Assembly: GCA_907164885.2 (NCBI GenBank)
Contig: OU015501.1
Location: 62,384,693 to 62,448,692, forward strand
Length of the DNA stretch: 64,000 nucleotides
Source: Dolomedes plantarius
Lineage: Eukaryota > Arthropoda > Arachnida > Araneae > Dolomedidae
Direction: 5' to 3'
Shown here: one piece after another, positions 34,578 to 46,356 of the stretch
How the letters are laid out: every line of letters starts with the position of its first letter
Numbering within the stretch: the stretch's first letter is position 1
Program-made: the position numbers and the translations under genes
The notes under the pieces: generated by a model
The model's database searches: none
Told to the model about the DNA's origin: nothing
What the model saw: only the letters and a program-made list of their open reading frames with translations

Positions 34578-35139
34578 TTATGATTATGATTATGATTGAA
34601 GAAAGAGCACAGTCGGGGAGTCAGGAAAGAACTTAGCGCGACTGCAAGACAACACAAAGTTAGAGAAGAGCATGGCGTAACATCTCACTGCTAAGTTAGA
34701 CGAGAAAAAGGTCTTCCGTTCAGGCATATATAAAATGAATATTTTCTTATTTCACCACCAGGGACTGGCCAGAATCAATCACGCGGCATATACCCGCGTA
34801 AGTCTCATGTGATGAATAATAAAATAGTCACGCGCGTTACTACGTCTTGCTGGTATGAAGGCATTTGAAAATAGGCCTTATTTATTATATACAAACTTCA
34901 TTGAGGTTTTCGGGTTCAGACCCGATATGGTGATGTTATAGAATTTTAGCATCGATTGCAGGGTTGAAATATTTCTACTGCCTGGGAAATATTCAGCGGT
35001 ACGTGTATTAAGGGCAAATATAAATTATCAATCATTTTACTCATAGATATCATTTTGGAAGAGGAGGTTGTGCTTTGTTAAAAGAAATAATTTGGAACAC
35101 GCGTTAAATGTCATTTAGAAGGACACGTTTTTTTCGTTA

Positions 35140-35142
<3 letters not shown>

Positions 35143-35197
<55 letters not shown>
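35143..35197. repeat. (CA)n(TA)n microsatellite
   Basis: A CA tract followed by a TA tract, immediately before the broken exon 10b. Confidence 0.95.
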
Positions 35198-35199
<2 letters not shown>

Positions 35200-35244
35200 T
35201 GTTTGTTTGTTTATAAATAAATATATACATACATTTTTTTCTAG

Positions 35245-35297
35245 AATACCAGTGTGCGTGGAAACCCTAAATTTACATCAACTAGAAATCAATGTAG
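35245..35297 (+). pseudogene. Broken copy of micro-exon 10
   Basis: Relative to 10a and 10c it has four extra bases, which shift the frame, and the donor GT is changed to AT. It should be skipped in splicing. Confidence 0.5.
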
Positions 35298-35368
35298 ATA
35301 AGATTTGCATAAGATATTCATAATATGTAATCTCTATAATCTTAAACTCATTAACGCATATTTTTCAG

Positions 35369-35422
35369 GCACTCGTGATGATATCCTGTTCAGCGATAAC
35401 TTCCCTTCAATCATAATTGGAA
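35369..35422 (+). CDS. Candidate micro-exon 11b (54 nt)
   Basis: The acceptor is GCATATTTTTCAG and the donor gtaagc. Phase 1 to 1 gives TRDDILFSDNFPSIIIG. It is two codons shorter than 11a and one shorter than 11c, and still in frame. It can join 11a directly because both share phase 1. Confidence 0.5.
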
Positions 35423-35845
35423 GTAAGCAAATATACAAAAGATTATTATTATAAAAGTTTTTTTTTAAATTCCTGAAATTTTCAGGTCAGTTTAACTAGA
35501 GTGCAGTAAAAGTTCAACACAGCATTCCATATCCGACCAACCTATAGATCTTTTTAACAGCGTTAACAACCTTTTAGAAGAAAATTTCGTTTTTATGCCT
35601 GTATTTTTTAAAAAGCATTCGACGTCCGGTATAATTATGACAAATGCATTAATTATATCGCGAATGCATGAACTCTTAAGTTTGCCAACTGCACATGATA
35701 AACAGGGGGAGCTTTCGTGTCTACATTTCGAATCATGAGACTAATAGACTTAATACAGGGGAATTATTGGATTTCAAGGACTTATATTTTCAAAGGAAGA
35801 GATCCTCCGAAGTGTGATCCTCTTCTAGAACTACAAGTTAAAAAT

Positions 35846-36123
35846 GTTTCTTATGTGATGACTGCACTAATCGTCTGTCGGTGTTCTCCACACGTAAACA
35901 CGTCCTGAAGTGTGGAATAATGTGAAGGTTGATTCATGTGAGAACGATACATTTTTCCATTGCCCAGCATTCCATGTCTTATGTTCCTGCCATCACTGCA
36001 GTCTACGTTTTACATTTAACTGTGGCACAAGAAGTTTTGGAAAAGCAGCTCTGGGGTAAATATTTTGCTTATACAGTTCCCTTCTCACTTTGTTAGTCGA
36101 GACTGGGTTCTGTCCATGCATAT
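35846..36123 (-). pseudogene. Host Tc1 element, distal part (split by BEL)
   Basis: On the minus strand this continues the transposase begun at 43420-43873. It includes VRRELYKQNIYPRAAFPKLL and the first catalytic block with the Asp replaced by His (SFSHESTFTLF), then GRVYVWRTPTD. It has stops, and its 3' part is missing before the repeated unit. The CATAT at 36119-36123 is the left copy of the BEL target duplication. Confidence 0.75.
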
Positions 36124-36358
36124 TGTTGCTGCGAGCTGTAGCGGACTGTAAATAACATGCGAATTGGTTAAAATCAAACTTTATTCACATTTCTCGTTAC
36201 GGGGATTCTGGCTCACAACTGCTGAAGGAGACATATATATACAAAAAGAGTGCTGCAAGTGTCCCAAGTCGGCGCAGCGACGTGGGAGCAGGAATTCTGA
36301 CGTTGCATCGGCGAAGCGATGTAGGCACAGGCATGCTGACGTCAAGTCGGCGTAAACA
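36124..36358 (-). repeat. BEL/Pao 3' LTR
   Basis: A 235-bp direct repeat of the segment at 43196-43419. It has tandem GTCGGCGCAGCGACGTGGGA-like motifs and TG/CA ends. Confidence 0.9.
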
Positions 36359-37263
36359 TACCGGCCCACCTTGAAATAACATTTCAAAAAATACACATTT
36401 TGAACAATTGGTAATAAACAGATTTTGGAAATACCTCGTTTGAAGGTGCCGTGTGGTGTTTTAACCATTACAACTCTGACCCTACCATCAGGACCATTGA
36501 ACATTTCCGGAATTCTGCCAATCTTCCATTTGCCAGGGGGGACATTATCCTCTTTTATTAGCACCATTGCACCTTCTTTAACATTTTGCTTTGAAAATTG
36601 CCATTTATGCCTAGCCTGTAAATTGTTCAAATAATCTAGGCTCCATTTTCGCTAGACCATCTGAACCATTTTACTTAATCTCTGCCATTGAGACAGATAA
36701 TTGTCCGATTTGACAGTTAAATTTGGTTCTAAGATACCGCTTAAGGGGCGACTGATGAGAAGGTGACCTGGAGTGAGTATCTCAAAATCATGAGGATCAT
36801 TGGACATAGGAGTGAGAGGCCGACTGTTCAAAATTCCTTCAATTTGAGTGGTGACAGTCATAAACTGTTCCAAAGTTAACCTCGAATTACCCACCGTTAT
36901 CCTCAGGTGGTATTTGAATGATTTGACACCGGCCTCCCACAATCCCCCAAAATTAGGTGTTCTGGGAGGAATAAACTTCCAGGCAACCTCCTCATGAGCC
37001 AAGTAATGAGCAATATCTTCAGAAGGCTTTCTAACAAGATTATTTAACTCTTTTAGCTCCCTACTGGCACCAACGAAGTTGGTTGCATTATCTGTGTAAA
37101 TGGTGGAGCTTTTACCTCTTCTACTAAAAAATCTTTTTAGGGCTGCGATCATTGTGTGAGAGGTTAAATCTGTAACTTCCTCAAGGTGAATAACCTTAGT
37201 TGAAAAAGAGATAAAAAGGGCTACATAACATTTGTGATAAATTCCTTTTCGCTGGCCCTTATA

Positions 37264-38671
37264 CACTGCTGGCCACTGTAAATGCAACACCCTGAAGGAA
37301 ACATGCAAATTACATGAAATTTACAACATTCATTAGCGGAGGTGAGATATGCAAATGATTAGAATTTCAGCGCAGACTCGCATCACGCGCGCCTGTGGCG
37401 CCACTTCAAAGCGCTATTTAAGCCTTGGACATTTCGACGATTTCAAGTTCGGCAATTGTGTTTTTCTTGTGGTTTTTTCAAAAAACGATCAATTATGCCT
37501 CGTCGAAAACAGCGATCATCTTTTGATCAAGTATCCGAGTTCGACAGAGGAAGGATAGTGGCCTACTGAGATTGTGGATTATCTTTCAGGGAAATCGGTA
37601 GTCGTGTTGGACGAAACCAAACAACTGTAATGCGGATATGTGATCGTTGGATGCAGGAGGGTACGACGGACCGGCGTGTTCGATCGCATCCACCTCAGCG
37701 CACCACTTCACGTGATGACAGGCAAATTGTGCGCATGACAGTGACGGATCGCTCAGTCACATCACGAACCATAGCACAGCACATGCAGTCTGTAACGCAT
37801 CATCCAGTGTCTGCGCGTACCATTCGACGCCGTTTACAGCAGAGTGGTCTGTCCGCAAGACGTCCATTGCTTTGTCTATCCTTGACGCAGAACCACAGAC
37901 GTCTCCGCCGCCAATGGTGCGATGACAGAAGGATGTGGACGGCAGAATGGAATGAAATTGTCTTTACTGACGAGTCACGCTTCTGTCTGCAACACCACGA
38001 TGGTCGCATGCGAGTCTGGAGACACCGTGTAGAGAGGATGCTGAACAGCTGCGTTATGTACCGCCACACTGGTCCTGCACCGGGTATTATGGTATGGGGC
38101 GGTATTGGATATCACTCTCGCACACCTCTAGTACGCATTGCCGGTACTTTAAATAGCCAGCGCTACATCTCCGATGTGTTGGAGCCAGTTGTCCTTCCTT
38201 ACCTTCAGGGCTTGCCCACAGCCATATTTCAACAGGATAATGCGCGACCACACGTGGCACGCATTGTCCAACGGTTCTTCGTCAATCGCCAGATTGTATT
38301 GTTTCCCTGGCCGCCTCGCTCTCCGGATCTTTCGCCGATAGAAAACATGTGGTCCATGGTTGCTCTATGATTGACCCAGATTCCATTCCCAGCTGCCACA
38401 GCAGATCAACTTTGGCAACGTATTGAAGCTGCTTGGTCTGCTGTACCCCAAGAACTCATCCAAAGTCTCTTTGAATCAATGCCGAGGTGTGTGGCAGCGG
38501 TGATCTCCAACAATGGCGGCTACTCTGGCTACTGATTTTGGCAGGAACCACACTTCACAGAAGTCTATAAATTTAATCATTTGATACTTGGTCAACATGT
38601 TATCTACAAAATAAATTTTGTTGTTATATCTCTTGTCTTTCTTGATGTTGCAATTTGGGTGGCCAGCAGTG
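37264..38671 (+). mobile_element. Complete Tc1 element inside the BEL integrase
   Basis: The inverted ends both begin CACTGCTGGCCAC and are followed by a less conserved GCAACA. TA lies outside each end (37262-37263 and 38672-38673). The 1408-bp insertion splits the BEL integrase, which reads on in frame after removing the element and one TA. Confidence 0.95.
37495..38535 (+). pseudogene. Tc1 transposase, two nonsense codons
   Basis: From ATG 37495 the frame runs to a stop at 38533-38535 with in-frame TGA at 37567-37569 and 38368-38370. Both could come from CGA (Arg) codons by C-to-T change. The helix-turn-helix region contains FREIGSRVGRNQTTVMRICD. The catalytic residues are Asp in VFTDESRFCL, Asp in IFQQDNARPHVA and Glu in SPDLSPIENMW, with 34 residues between the last two, the usual Tc1 spacing. 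It is inactive as it stands, but its intact ends could be mobilised in trans. Confidence 0.9.
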
Positions 38672-41600
38672 TATTTAATAAAGAAGTGGCCGCAAAAATC
38701 AATGCCAACATGGCTAAAAGCGGAACTGGGATTGACTCGCTCGGAAGGCAAATTCCCCATGATTTGTTCTAGAGCCTTCGGTTTGTTTTTAAAACAAACA
38801 AGGCAATCATAAACAATTTTTCTGGCAGTGGATCTACCACTTAACGGTCAGAACTCCTGTCTCACAAGATAAAGGAGAGTTTGGTCACCTACATGTAAAT
38901 TCTTTATATGAAAATATTGCATAATTAGCCAGGTTAATTTATGATTTTTGGAAAGCAAGAGGGGAAATTTCCTGCCGTACGACAAATTTGCCTCATTTAA
39001 CCTGCCTCCTACTCTTAACATATTTTTATTATCTTTAAAAGGATTTAAACAGCTTAATTGACCTTTTTTTACTGATTCCCCCTGTTGAAGAAAATTTATT
39101 TCAGTCTTAAATACTAATACCTGAACCTTCCGAATTAGAAAAAGTTTGGGCCTCTTGAAGCTCATCTGAAGTAATCGGACCTGATCGATGATCTGTATTG
39201 GTCTTTAGGTTATGTACAAACCTGAAAATGAAACTAATTACATGAATTATTTTAGAATAGCTATTGCTAATATTAAGAATTTCATCAACCAAAATGTTGT
39301 CAGCGATAGTTAAGTTGACGTCTGGTTGCTGCTTAAGTTGAGACAAATAAAGTTTGTCTGATGAAACACAAGAATTGAGTTCGTCTGGGAAGGTTTCACA
39401 AGAGTTCCACAGACCCCCAGAACCACTCCACCACAAATTGGTTGCGGGAAGATCTTGTGGATGTATGCCCCAAGATATGATATCAGCAGGATTCATTTTA
39501 GATGACACGTGTTTCCATTTATAGTTCTCTGTTAGTGCTTGGATCTTTGAAACTCGATTACTGATGAAGGTTTTCAATTTGTTGGGAAGTGTGTTAATCC
39601 AGGCAATGGCAATTGTTGAGTCTGTGAACATCAAAGTGTCATCTACCTCCAACTGTAGTGAACGTTGTATTTTTTCCATAAGCCTTGAGAGAAGCAGGCA
39701 AGCTGACAACTCTAATCTTGGAATAGATAGCGTTTTTAGCGGTGCTACACGTGATTTACTTGCGATTAACTTTGTCGTGGAGAAATCGTCATCTCTTATG
39801 CACTGCATATACACTACAGCGCCATAAGCGACCTCGCAGGCATCAGCAAATCCCACTAAAACAGTTATTTTGATAGTCTGTTAATATAAATCTATTAATT
39901 TTTACACTCTCGATGGCCCTCAAACCTGATACAAACCCTGCCCATTCCGTTGCGATTGGTTCTGGGATGGCTTCATCCCATTTTAACTTCATGAGCCATA
40001 ATTTTTGTAGAAATATTTTTGCACGTGTAATTATTGGTCCCATCAACCCGAGAGGATCATACAACCTTGCTATGGTACTAAGTACTTCCCTTTTAGTGTA
40101 GGAAGATTTTTTCAATCACTGATACTTTCAAAGAAAATTTGTCCTCTATCGGATTCCAAGCAATTCCTAAGGTTTTAACTGCTGCCTCGCCCTGTGTTTC
40201 AAAACTGTGCTCCTGAACACCATTTGAACTACTATTCATAGGTTCCTTTGAATTAGAGCTCCACTTATGTTGTACCATATCGCATGTTTCTAGCATGTCA
40301 CAAAGCTGAGTTTGCACTTCCCTTGTGGTATCCAAATCCGGAGCTTCCGAAACTATATCGTCCATGTATAAATCCCTTAATATGATTTCTGAAGCAAGAG
40401 GGAACTTAGAAGCTTCATCTAATGCTAACTGTTTCAGGGTTCTGATGGCCAGGAAAGGTGCACTGCTAGTTCCATAAGTAATAGTTTTTAGTCTAAAGGT
40501 AACTGGTTCCTTATTGATATCCGATTTCCACACTATTCTAAGAAGATCTCGGTGCTCTTCATCAATTAAAATTTGCCTAAACATCTGTCGTATGTCTGCG
40601 GTAAATGCAAATTTGTGTTTCCTAAACCTAGTCATGGTTTCAAATATGTCCTCTGTAATTTCGCTCTTTAGTAAGAGATCATTCAGGCTTATTCCCGATG
40701 TTGTTGCTGCTGAAGCATTAAACACGACACGCAGTTTAGTTGCCTGCTTGTCAGGTCTAAAGACACCATGATGCGTTAAATAATAACAGGGATAACTTGT
40801 ATGTAATTCTGATTGCCCTACCTTCTCCATATGGCCCATATCCAAATATTCTTGCCTACATTCTATGTATAATTTTCTCAGCTGATCATTTTTAGAAAGT
40901 TTTTTCCATTGTTGGTCTAGACTTTTGAGAGCAAGGTCTCTAGAACCACCCAATGTTTCAGTGTCTCTAGCAGCCATTTTGACAATGTATCTGCCATCAC
41001 TGTTACGTTTGTGCGTCTGTGCGAAGTGGTTTTCACAATATTCATCTTCTTTACTTAATGACTTGGGCATATCATATATAGTCTCCACCTCCCAGAATTT
41101 TTGCAAATTATCATCAATTTGTTGAATTTTAGGAATAAACCCACAATATGGTGATTTGCTCGGCGATTCTACGGTTCCGGTTGCGAAATATCCAAATGCC
41201 GAATTTCTAAATACTAAAGTGCTGTCTGGTGGTCGATATTGGTAATTTTTTACGACATCGAAAAATATTTCAGCTCCAATGAGCATGTCTATTTTTCCTG
41301 GAGTTGCAAATTCGGGATCTGCCAAATGCTGCGGTAATTCCAAATTATCAATTCTAATAGGTGAGACAGGAAGCAGTTCCGTTATTTTTCGCCCTACAAG
41401 AAATTCTAACGTAGTTGAAAAGGACCCATTTCCATTCTGAATAGTTGCTGTCACTTTCGATTTTACTGTGGTTTCATTGCCGCCCAAACCAGAGATTGCG
41501 TAAGTCATCCTCTCTTGCGAAAGTCCTAATTTGTCCACAAAACGTGTGTTAATTATGTTGAGCATACTTCCAGAGTCAAGGATAGCGCGGGCACGCAAAA

Positions 41601-41718
41601 AACTTGACGTCAGAGGGTTAAACACCCAAACCACTACTGTTGAAAGAACTACAGTCTTACTCTTATTATTTACACATAATAATGAATGAGAGGTTCCTGG
41701 TTGTTCTCGATTTGTAAA

Positions 41719-42953
41719 TTATTCTGCCTTTGGATTAAGCGATTGAATTTGAACGTTATTTTGAGCAACCTTTTCATCCCGAACTTTATGAAGAAGTGTA
41801 TTATGTTTCAAAGGACACACCTTGCACGAATGTTTTGACTTGCAATGCGACAATTTATGCTGATTACTTAAACAATTATAACACAGTTTATACTTGTTTA
41901 CAACTTCACTTCTTTGATTTGCATTCATGTTCCGAAAAGATTCACAATTATAAATAGCATGATTAGCTTTACAATTTACACATGACTGGCAAGAATTATG
42001 AGACCCTACAACCAAAGCTTTGGGTCTTGGAATTCGGTCTTGATTTATTGATTTCAGTTTCCCAACAGTATATTTGCTTATGCTTTCCAGTATTTGTGAC
42101 CGTTATTTCAAAAACAAAAGTAAGTTCTTCAGTTGCGGAACTTCAGTAGAATCTAAACTCAACTCAAATTGTTTATAGGTTTCCTTATCTATTTTCTGTA
42201 GAATTATGTTTACAATCAGAGTATCCGAGAAATCATTACGCTCATATTCTAAATTTTTCAAGGCGTGAATATTTCTGTTTGCATTATCAATTAAAGCCCT
42301 TAAGTCCCTGGCAGACTCGCAAACGATTTTTTCTGCATTTAAGATTGATTTAATATGAGTTTCAACGATTAACCTTTTATTTTGAATCGGTCTTCCAAGG
42401 CCTTAACCAGCGATTCAAATGTATCATCTGCTGTCTGTAAACATTTGGCTTCTTCTATTAACGCTGCGTTTAAATAATACAACTTTTGCTCCGAAGTTAA
42501 TCTTTTGTTTGTAGTTATGACATTATCAAACTGTGATTTAAAATTATTCCAATCTTCATACTTTCCCGAAAACCTCGGAAGCGGGATTTCGGGAAGCTTA
42601 ACCCTTGCTACGCTCTCCCGTATTGCGGTATTTGGGTTGACTGACGATTCCTGCTCTAAACTTTTAATATGAGCTCTAATTTTAAATTTTGCGCCGTTTA
42701 TTTCATCCGAATATTCTTCACTACTTGTAATTTCCTTTTCAAAGGATGTTGATTCCGAAATTAAAGTTTCTATTTCAGAATTTAAGGAATTTAAAGCTTG
42801 TTCTTTAAAGTTTAATTTATCAAGAATGTCTAATAAAGCACTTGTATTCTTATAATCAGTTTCGATAATACTCTGCGAATTTGCAATGAGTTTTGTGACA
42901 CTCTGCCTAATGGCGGCACGTTTTGTTTTATGTTTAGCAAGCTAATCCATTTG
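41719..42953 (-). pseudogene. BEL/Pao gag
   Basis: From an ATG near 42953 the third codon is already TAG. The central part resembles a DUF1759-type gag region (LPEIPLPRFSGKYEDWNNFK). The intact C-terminal frame 41719-42015 has zinc-knuckle cysteines (CQSCVNCK, CYNCLSNQHKLSHC, CKVC). The product would have been the nucleocapsid and structural protein. Several frame changes lie between. Confidence 0.8.
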
Positions 42954-43195
42954 TATTTCAATCCAACACCTCGTAATATTAATTTCTTTATCAACTGATA
43001 ACAAATCAATTTTATTACCGTTTACTTGCAAGCACACTTGTTGACGCTATCCACTATGCGAACAGTTCATACGAAAAATATCACTTCTGTCTTGTAAACC
43101 ACCACCTACACCTTGACATACGATACAACCGCCCTTAAAATGCACATGCGAAATGCGAAAACTGTCGACTCCGGCGAACGAAGACCAGACTTTTA

Positions 43196-43419
43196 TGTTG
43201 CTGCGAGCTGTAGCGACTGTAAATAACATGCGAATTGGTTAAAATGAAACTTTATTCACATTTCCCGTTACGGGGATTCTGGCTCACAACTACTGCAGAA
43301 GACATATATATACAAAAAGAGTGCTGACGTCGGCGCAGCGACGTGGGAGCAGGAATTCTGACGTTGCATCGGCGCAGCGATGTAGGAACAGGCATGCTGA
43401 CATCAAGTCGGCATAAACA
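43196..43419 (-). repeat. BEL/Pao 5' LTR
   Basis: Similar to 36124-36358 apart from small indels and substitutions. The pol and gag genes read away from it, so it is the 5' LTR. The divergence between LTRs implies an insertion of some age. Confidence 0.9.
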
Positions 43420-43873
43420 CATATTAAACATAGTCACCATTGTCTTAGTGGTCTTTCTGTTTGAGGTAAAAATCGTCTTTAATGGCCTCCTGTCTCTGCC
43501 AGTGAGTTTCAATTTCCTCTGAAAATTATGTCTCGCAGACAATGTTTTACCACGAACATTGTACTCTATGATGAAGTTAGACACAGTACCTCTCGATAAA
43601 CCCAATAACTTTCGTAATCAGGTTGCCGAAACAATAAATGGGCACGCACCCACAATTTGCACTTTTAAGAACTCTGTCAAGTTTATCTTTTTGGCTCCAT
43701 CTTTAGCTAATTTTTGCAAAGCACGACTTAAAATGCAATCAAACACAGCCTTGAGAACATAAGCTAAGCGATTTCACAAAAAAGTGGTGTCTATTGGTGC
43801 AATTAAATCTTCAATCAGCAAGAACGAAATTCACTTGTTTAAGTGTAGTTTCCAATTTTTTGGAAAACCATTG
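43420..43873 (-). pseudogene. Host Tc1 element, proximal part (split by BEL)
   Basis: The element starts at 43873 with CAATGGTTTTCCAAAAAATT beside TA at 43874-43875. Its N-terminal half includes MGLSRGTVSNFIIEYNVRGK (helix-turn-helix) and KLTGRDRRPLKTIF. It is cut at 43420 by the BEL element and continues at 36123. Confidence 0.8.
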
Positions 43874-44199
43874 TATATATATCTACATGTGATAATACAC
43901 ATACTGAATGATTGAAGAATAAAGGAAGAGCACAGTCGGGGAGTCAGAAAAGAACTTTTATTCGGTTTCAGCATAAAGACGGATTTGCAGAAGTGGCCAT
44001 CGGACTTAGGCGGAATAGTGCATCGATTGCAGGGAATATTTCTAGTGCCTGGGAAATATTCAGCGGCACGTGTATTAACGGCAAATATAAATTATCAATA
44101 ATTTTACTAATAGATCGGATTTTGTAAGAGGGGTTGTGCTTTGTTAAAAGAAATAATTTGGAATACGCGTTAAATGTAATTTAGTAGACATACACGCAT

Positions 44200-44230
<31 letters not shown>

Positions 44231-44234
<4 letters not shown>

Positions 44235-44886
44235 CAGTCAATCAATGTGAACAATGATTCGTCGGACCAAATGCCGTTTTTCGACATATTACTCGACCAG
44301 GATTTGTGCTCGTGGCATCATTGTGGACGATATTTTGTATTCGCATCTATTACAAATGGCTTGGGAATAACTACTCTTCCATAATTGCTTTGTTTGTGCA
44401 GTTCCCTTCTACCTCTAATGGTTGATACCAGAACATGCAGACACCAATTGAGCTCTTCAGTCATTTTGGTTGCAGTTGTTTTCTTTCTTCGTGTCACAAT
44501 CCGCTTCAATACCTCGTCCGTCTCTTTCACTCAACTCTCCCATTCGTCCACAATTCTGTTTGGCAAAGGATATATTTCCGTGCACTCTGTGTGCTATCTA
44601 TCATGCCTCTCGATACCATAGCTCGAAAAACACCCATTAGCCTGGGAGTTGCAGTAACAGATATTCCAATTAAACGCGCTCCAACAATTTGCCCTTTTCA
44701 CAAGGTCCGGCATTTTGCGATGTCCCCCTAAAAGCACGATTCCATTAGCTTCATTACAGCTACCTGACAGTAGAATAATACATACACTATATTATATAAA
44801 AAAAATACCGGTGGCCAGGAATACGAAGCATATTCATAAACACCACTAATATTGATAGGTGTTTCCATTATTTTGATAACCACCTG
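44231..44886 (-). pseudogene. Tc1-type element, copy 2, truncated
   Basis: The terminal repeat at its right end (CAGGTGGTTATCAAAATAAT on the minus strand) is bounded by TA at 44887-44888. The frame 44318-44530 matches copy 1 (ATKMTEELNWCLHVLVSTIR). It ends after the first catalytic block at a (CA)n tract, so the rest is missing. Confidence 0.8.
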
Positions 44887-44912
44887 TATATATATATATT
44901 CTTTTTTTCTAG

Positions 44913-44961
44913 AACGCCAATGTGGAAACCCTAAGCTTACATCAACTAGAAATCAATGTAG
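44913..44961 (+). CDS. Candidate micro-exon 10c (49 nt)
   Basis: The acceptor is TTCTTTTTTTCTAG and the donor gtatga. Phase 0 to 1 gives NANVETLSLHQLEINV, clearly related to 10a. A preceding exon ending in phase 0 would be needed and I do not see one nearby, so use of this copy is unclear. Confidence 0.4.
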
Positions 44962-45034
44962 GTATGATTTACATAACATTTTCATGATATGTAATCTTTA
45001 TAATCTTAAACTCATCAATGCACATTTTTTTCAG

Positions 45035-45091
45035 GCATCGTTGATGATATCCAGTTCAGCGATAATAGCTTACCTTCAACCATAATTGGAA
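45035..45091 (+). CDS. Candidate micro-exon 11c (57 nt)
   Basis: The acceptor is CATTTTTTTCAG and the donor gtaagc. Phase 1 to 1 gives IVDDIQFSDNSLPSTIIG. It is the third in-frame copy of exon 11. Confidence 0.5.
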
Positions 45092-45690
45092 GTAAGCAAA
45101 TATACAAAAGATTATTATGATTACAGAGTTTTTTTATAATTCCTTAAAATTTTGGGTCATTTTAGCTACAGTGTAGTAAAAGTTCAACACAGCATTCCGT
45201 AACTAACCAACCCATACACCTTTTAAACAGAATTAACAACCTTCTGCCTCAAAATTTTGTTTTTATGCCTGTATTGTTAATCAGGAATTTAATCTATTGA
45301 TTAATGAAAAAGAAATGGAAGTAAACATGCATCGTTAAAATTTCTTCATTATTAAAATTTAATTTAGTATATCGTCATATCATAATTAATCCTTTTTATG
45401 GTTTTAATTACAATGCGCTTTCTACGAAAATTTGTGTTATTTGCACATACTACTCTTACATAGCACAGACCATAATCGTTATCACGCACCGCGATGTAAT
45501 TCATATTATACAGTTAACCATAAATGAACTTTTAAGCTTTAAATTATGTCACTTAGTTCGGTACTTAAGGAAATCTGCTTTTTAATTGCAAGCGATAACA
45601 CAAGTCATTTACTTTAATCCGGTTGTTATGTATTATTTATATTTTAATTAGATAGCAACTGTATTTTCATTACTTTAGAATTATTCACTA

Positions 45691-46356
45691 ATATATCTAT
45701 GAAGCCAGGTATAAAGGGCTTAAGTCAAAAATAGTTATTTTTCAGTAGAAGAATTTTAATTTTTGAACATTTTTCCCCCCAAAATTATAACTTAAAGAGC
45801 GATATTTTAGTTTGTTATAGGAATCTATAATTTCTTTCTATGATTAATGTGCAAATAATAGTTTACTGTTATATTTCAATAATGTTTTGCTCTTTTATTT
45901 ATTTTTGAGTGCTGACTTAAGCCTTTTATACTAAATGTTATTTCACATATGCCCTTTTGAATACAAATACTTTTTCATTTTATTTTACATTTTACTTTTT
46001 AACTAAAACTATTGTAAAGAATTTTTGTCACAGAAACTAATTAAAATTCATATGATGAAACTTGAGTTTTATTTAAATCAATAATGTTACCAACATTATG
46101 TAAAATAATTTTGATTTTGATTACACGAAATTAATATCATATAAAATAAACTTAATTTGATTTATTGATAACTAATATCTTCCATGTGGTATGAGTGGAA
46201 GGAAGTCCAACAGATCTTTCTTTCTTTTCGGTTGAAATTGGAACGGTGTCCTCGTATCTTTTTTCAAGAGAAGTTTGTGTTAGATTATTATTTTTACCAC
46301 GACGCAGAAAGCTTAATTTTAAAAACTCGGCGTCTTGAAGATTTACTTTATACTGT
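45691..46356. other. No firm feature
   Basis: AT-rich sequence. An acceptor TTATTTTTCAG at 45747 is followed in phase 1 by EEF and a stop, which could be a terminal exon of the series. Nothing else supports it. Confidence 0.35.

Larger units (their letters stand above)
34590..35815 (+). repeat. Repeated unit, copy 2
   Basis: From GAGCACAGTCGGGGAGTCAG it matches 43905 onwards, including the AAATATTCAGCGG and GGTTGTGCTTTG blocks. After a microsatellite come micro-exon copies 10b (broken) and 11b and a shortened intron. The intron part lacks about 0.7 kb relative to copy 1. Confidence 0.85.
36181..41634 (-). pseudogene. BEL/Pao pol, frameshifted and interrupted
   Basis: The longest intact part, 40093-41634, begins with an aspartic protease (LDSGSMLNIIN) and leads into the reverse transcriptase with its LYMDDIVSEAPD catalytic block. 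A shift near 40100 leads into 39843-40115. RNase H follows at about 39107-39856. The integrase zinc-binding part at about 38672-39000 shows the His pair (YFHIKNLHVG) and Cys pair (CLVC). The integrase core is split by the Tc1: one side has HVGIDFCG, the other resumes at 37262 with TDNATNFVGASRELKEL. The C-terminal DUF5641-like domain lies at 36400-36630 (PPGKWKIGRIPEMFNGPDG). It encoded the replication polyprotein, now disabled. Confidence 0.88.
36124..43419 (-). mobile_element. BEL/Pao LTR retrotransposon
   Basis: The two LTRs (36124-36358 and 43196-43419) are similar and start TGTTGCTGCGAGCTGTAGCG on the plus strand. CATAT lies outside both ends (36119-36123 and 43420-43424), a 5-bp target duplication as expected for BEL/Pao. 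The gene order on the minus strand is gag, protease, reverse transcriptase, RNase H, integrase and a DUF5641-like tail. A Tc1 at 37264-38671 interrupts the integrase. Frameshifts make it inactive. Confidence 0.92.
43905..45690 (+). repeat. Repeated unit, copy 3
   Basis: The order is the same as copy 2: the GAGCACAGTCGGGGAGTC block, a (CA)n tract, micro-exons 10c and 11c, then intron. It differs by a Tc1 fragment inserted at 44231-44886 and by the intron ending near ATTATTCACTAATATATC. Confidence 0.85.
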
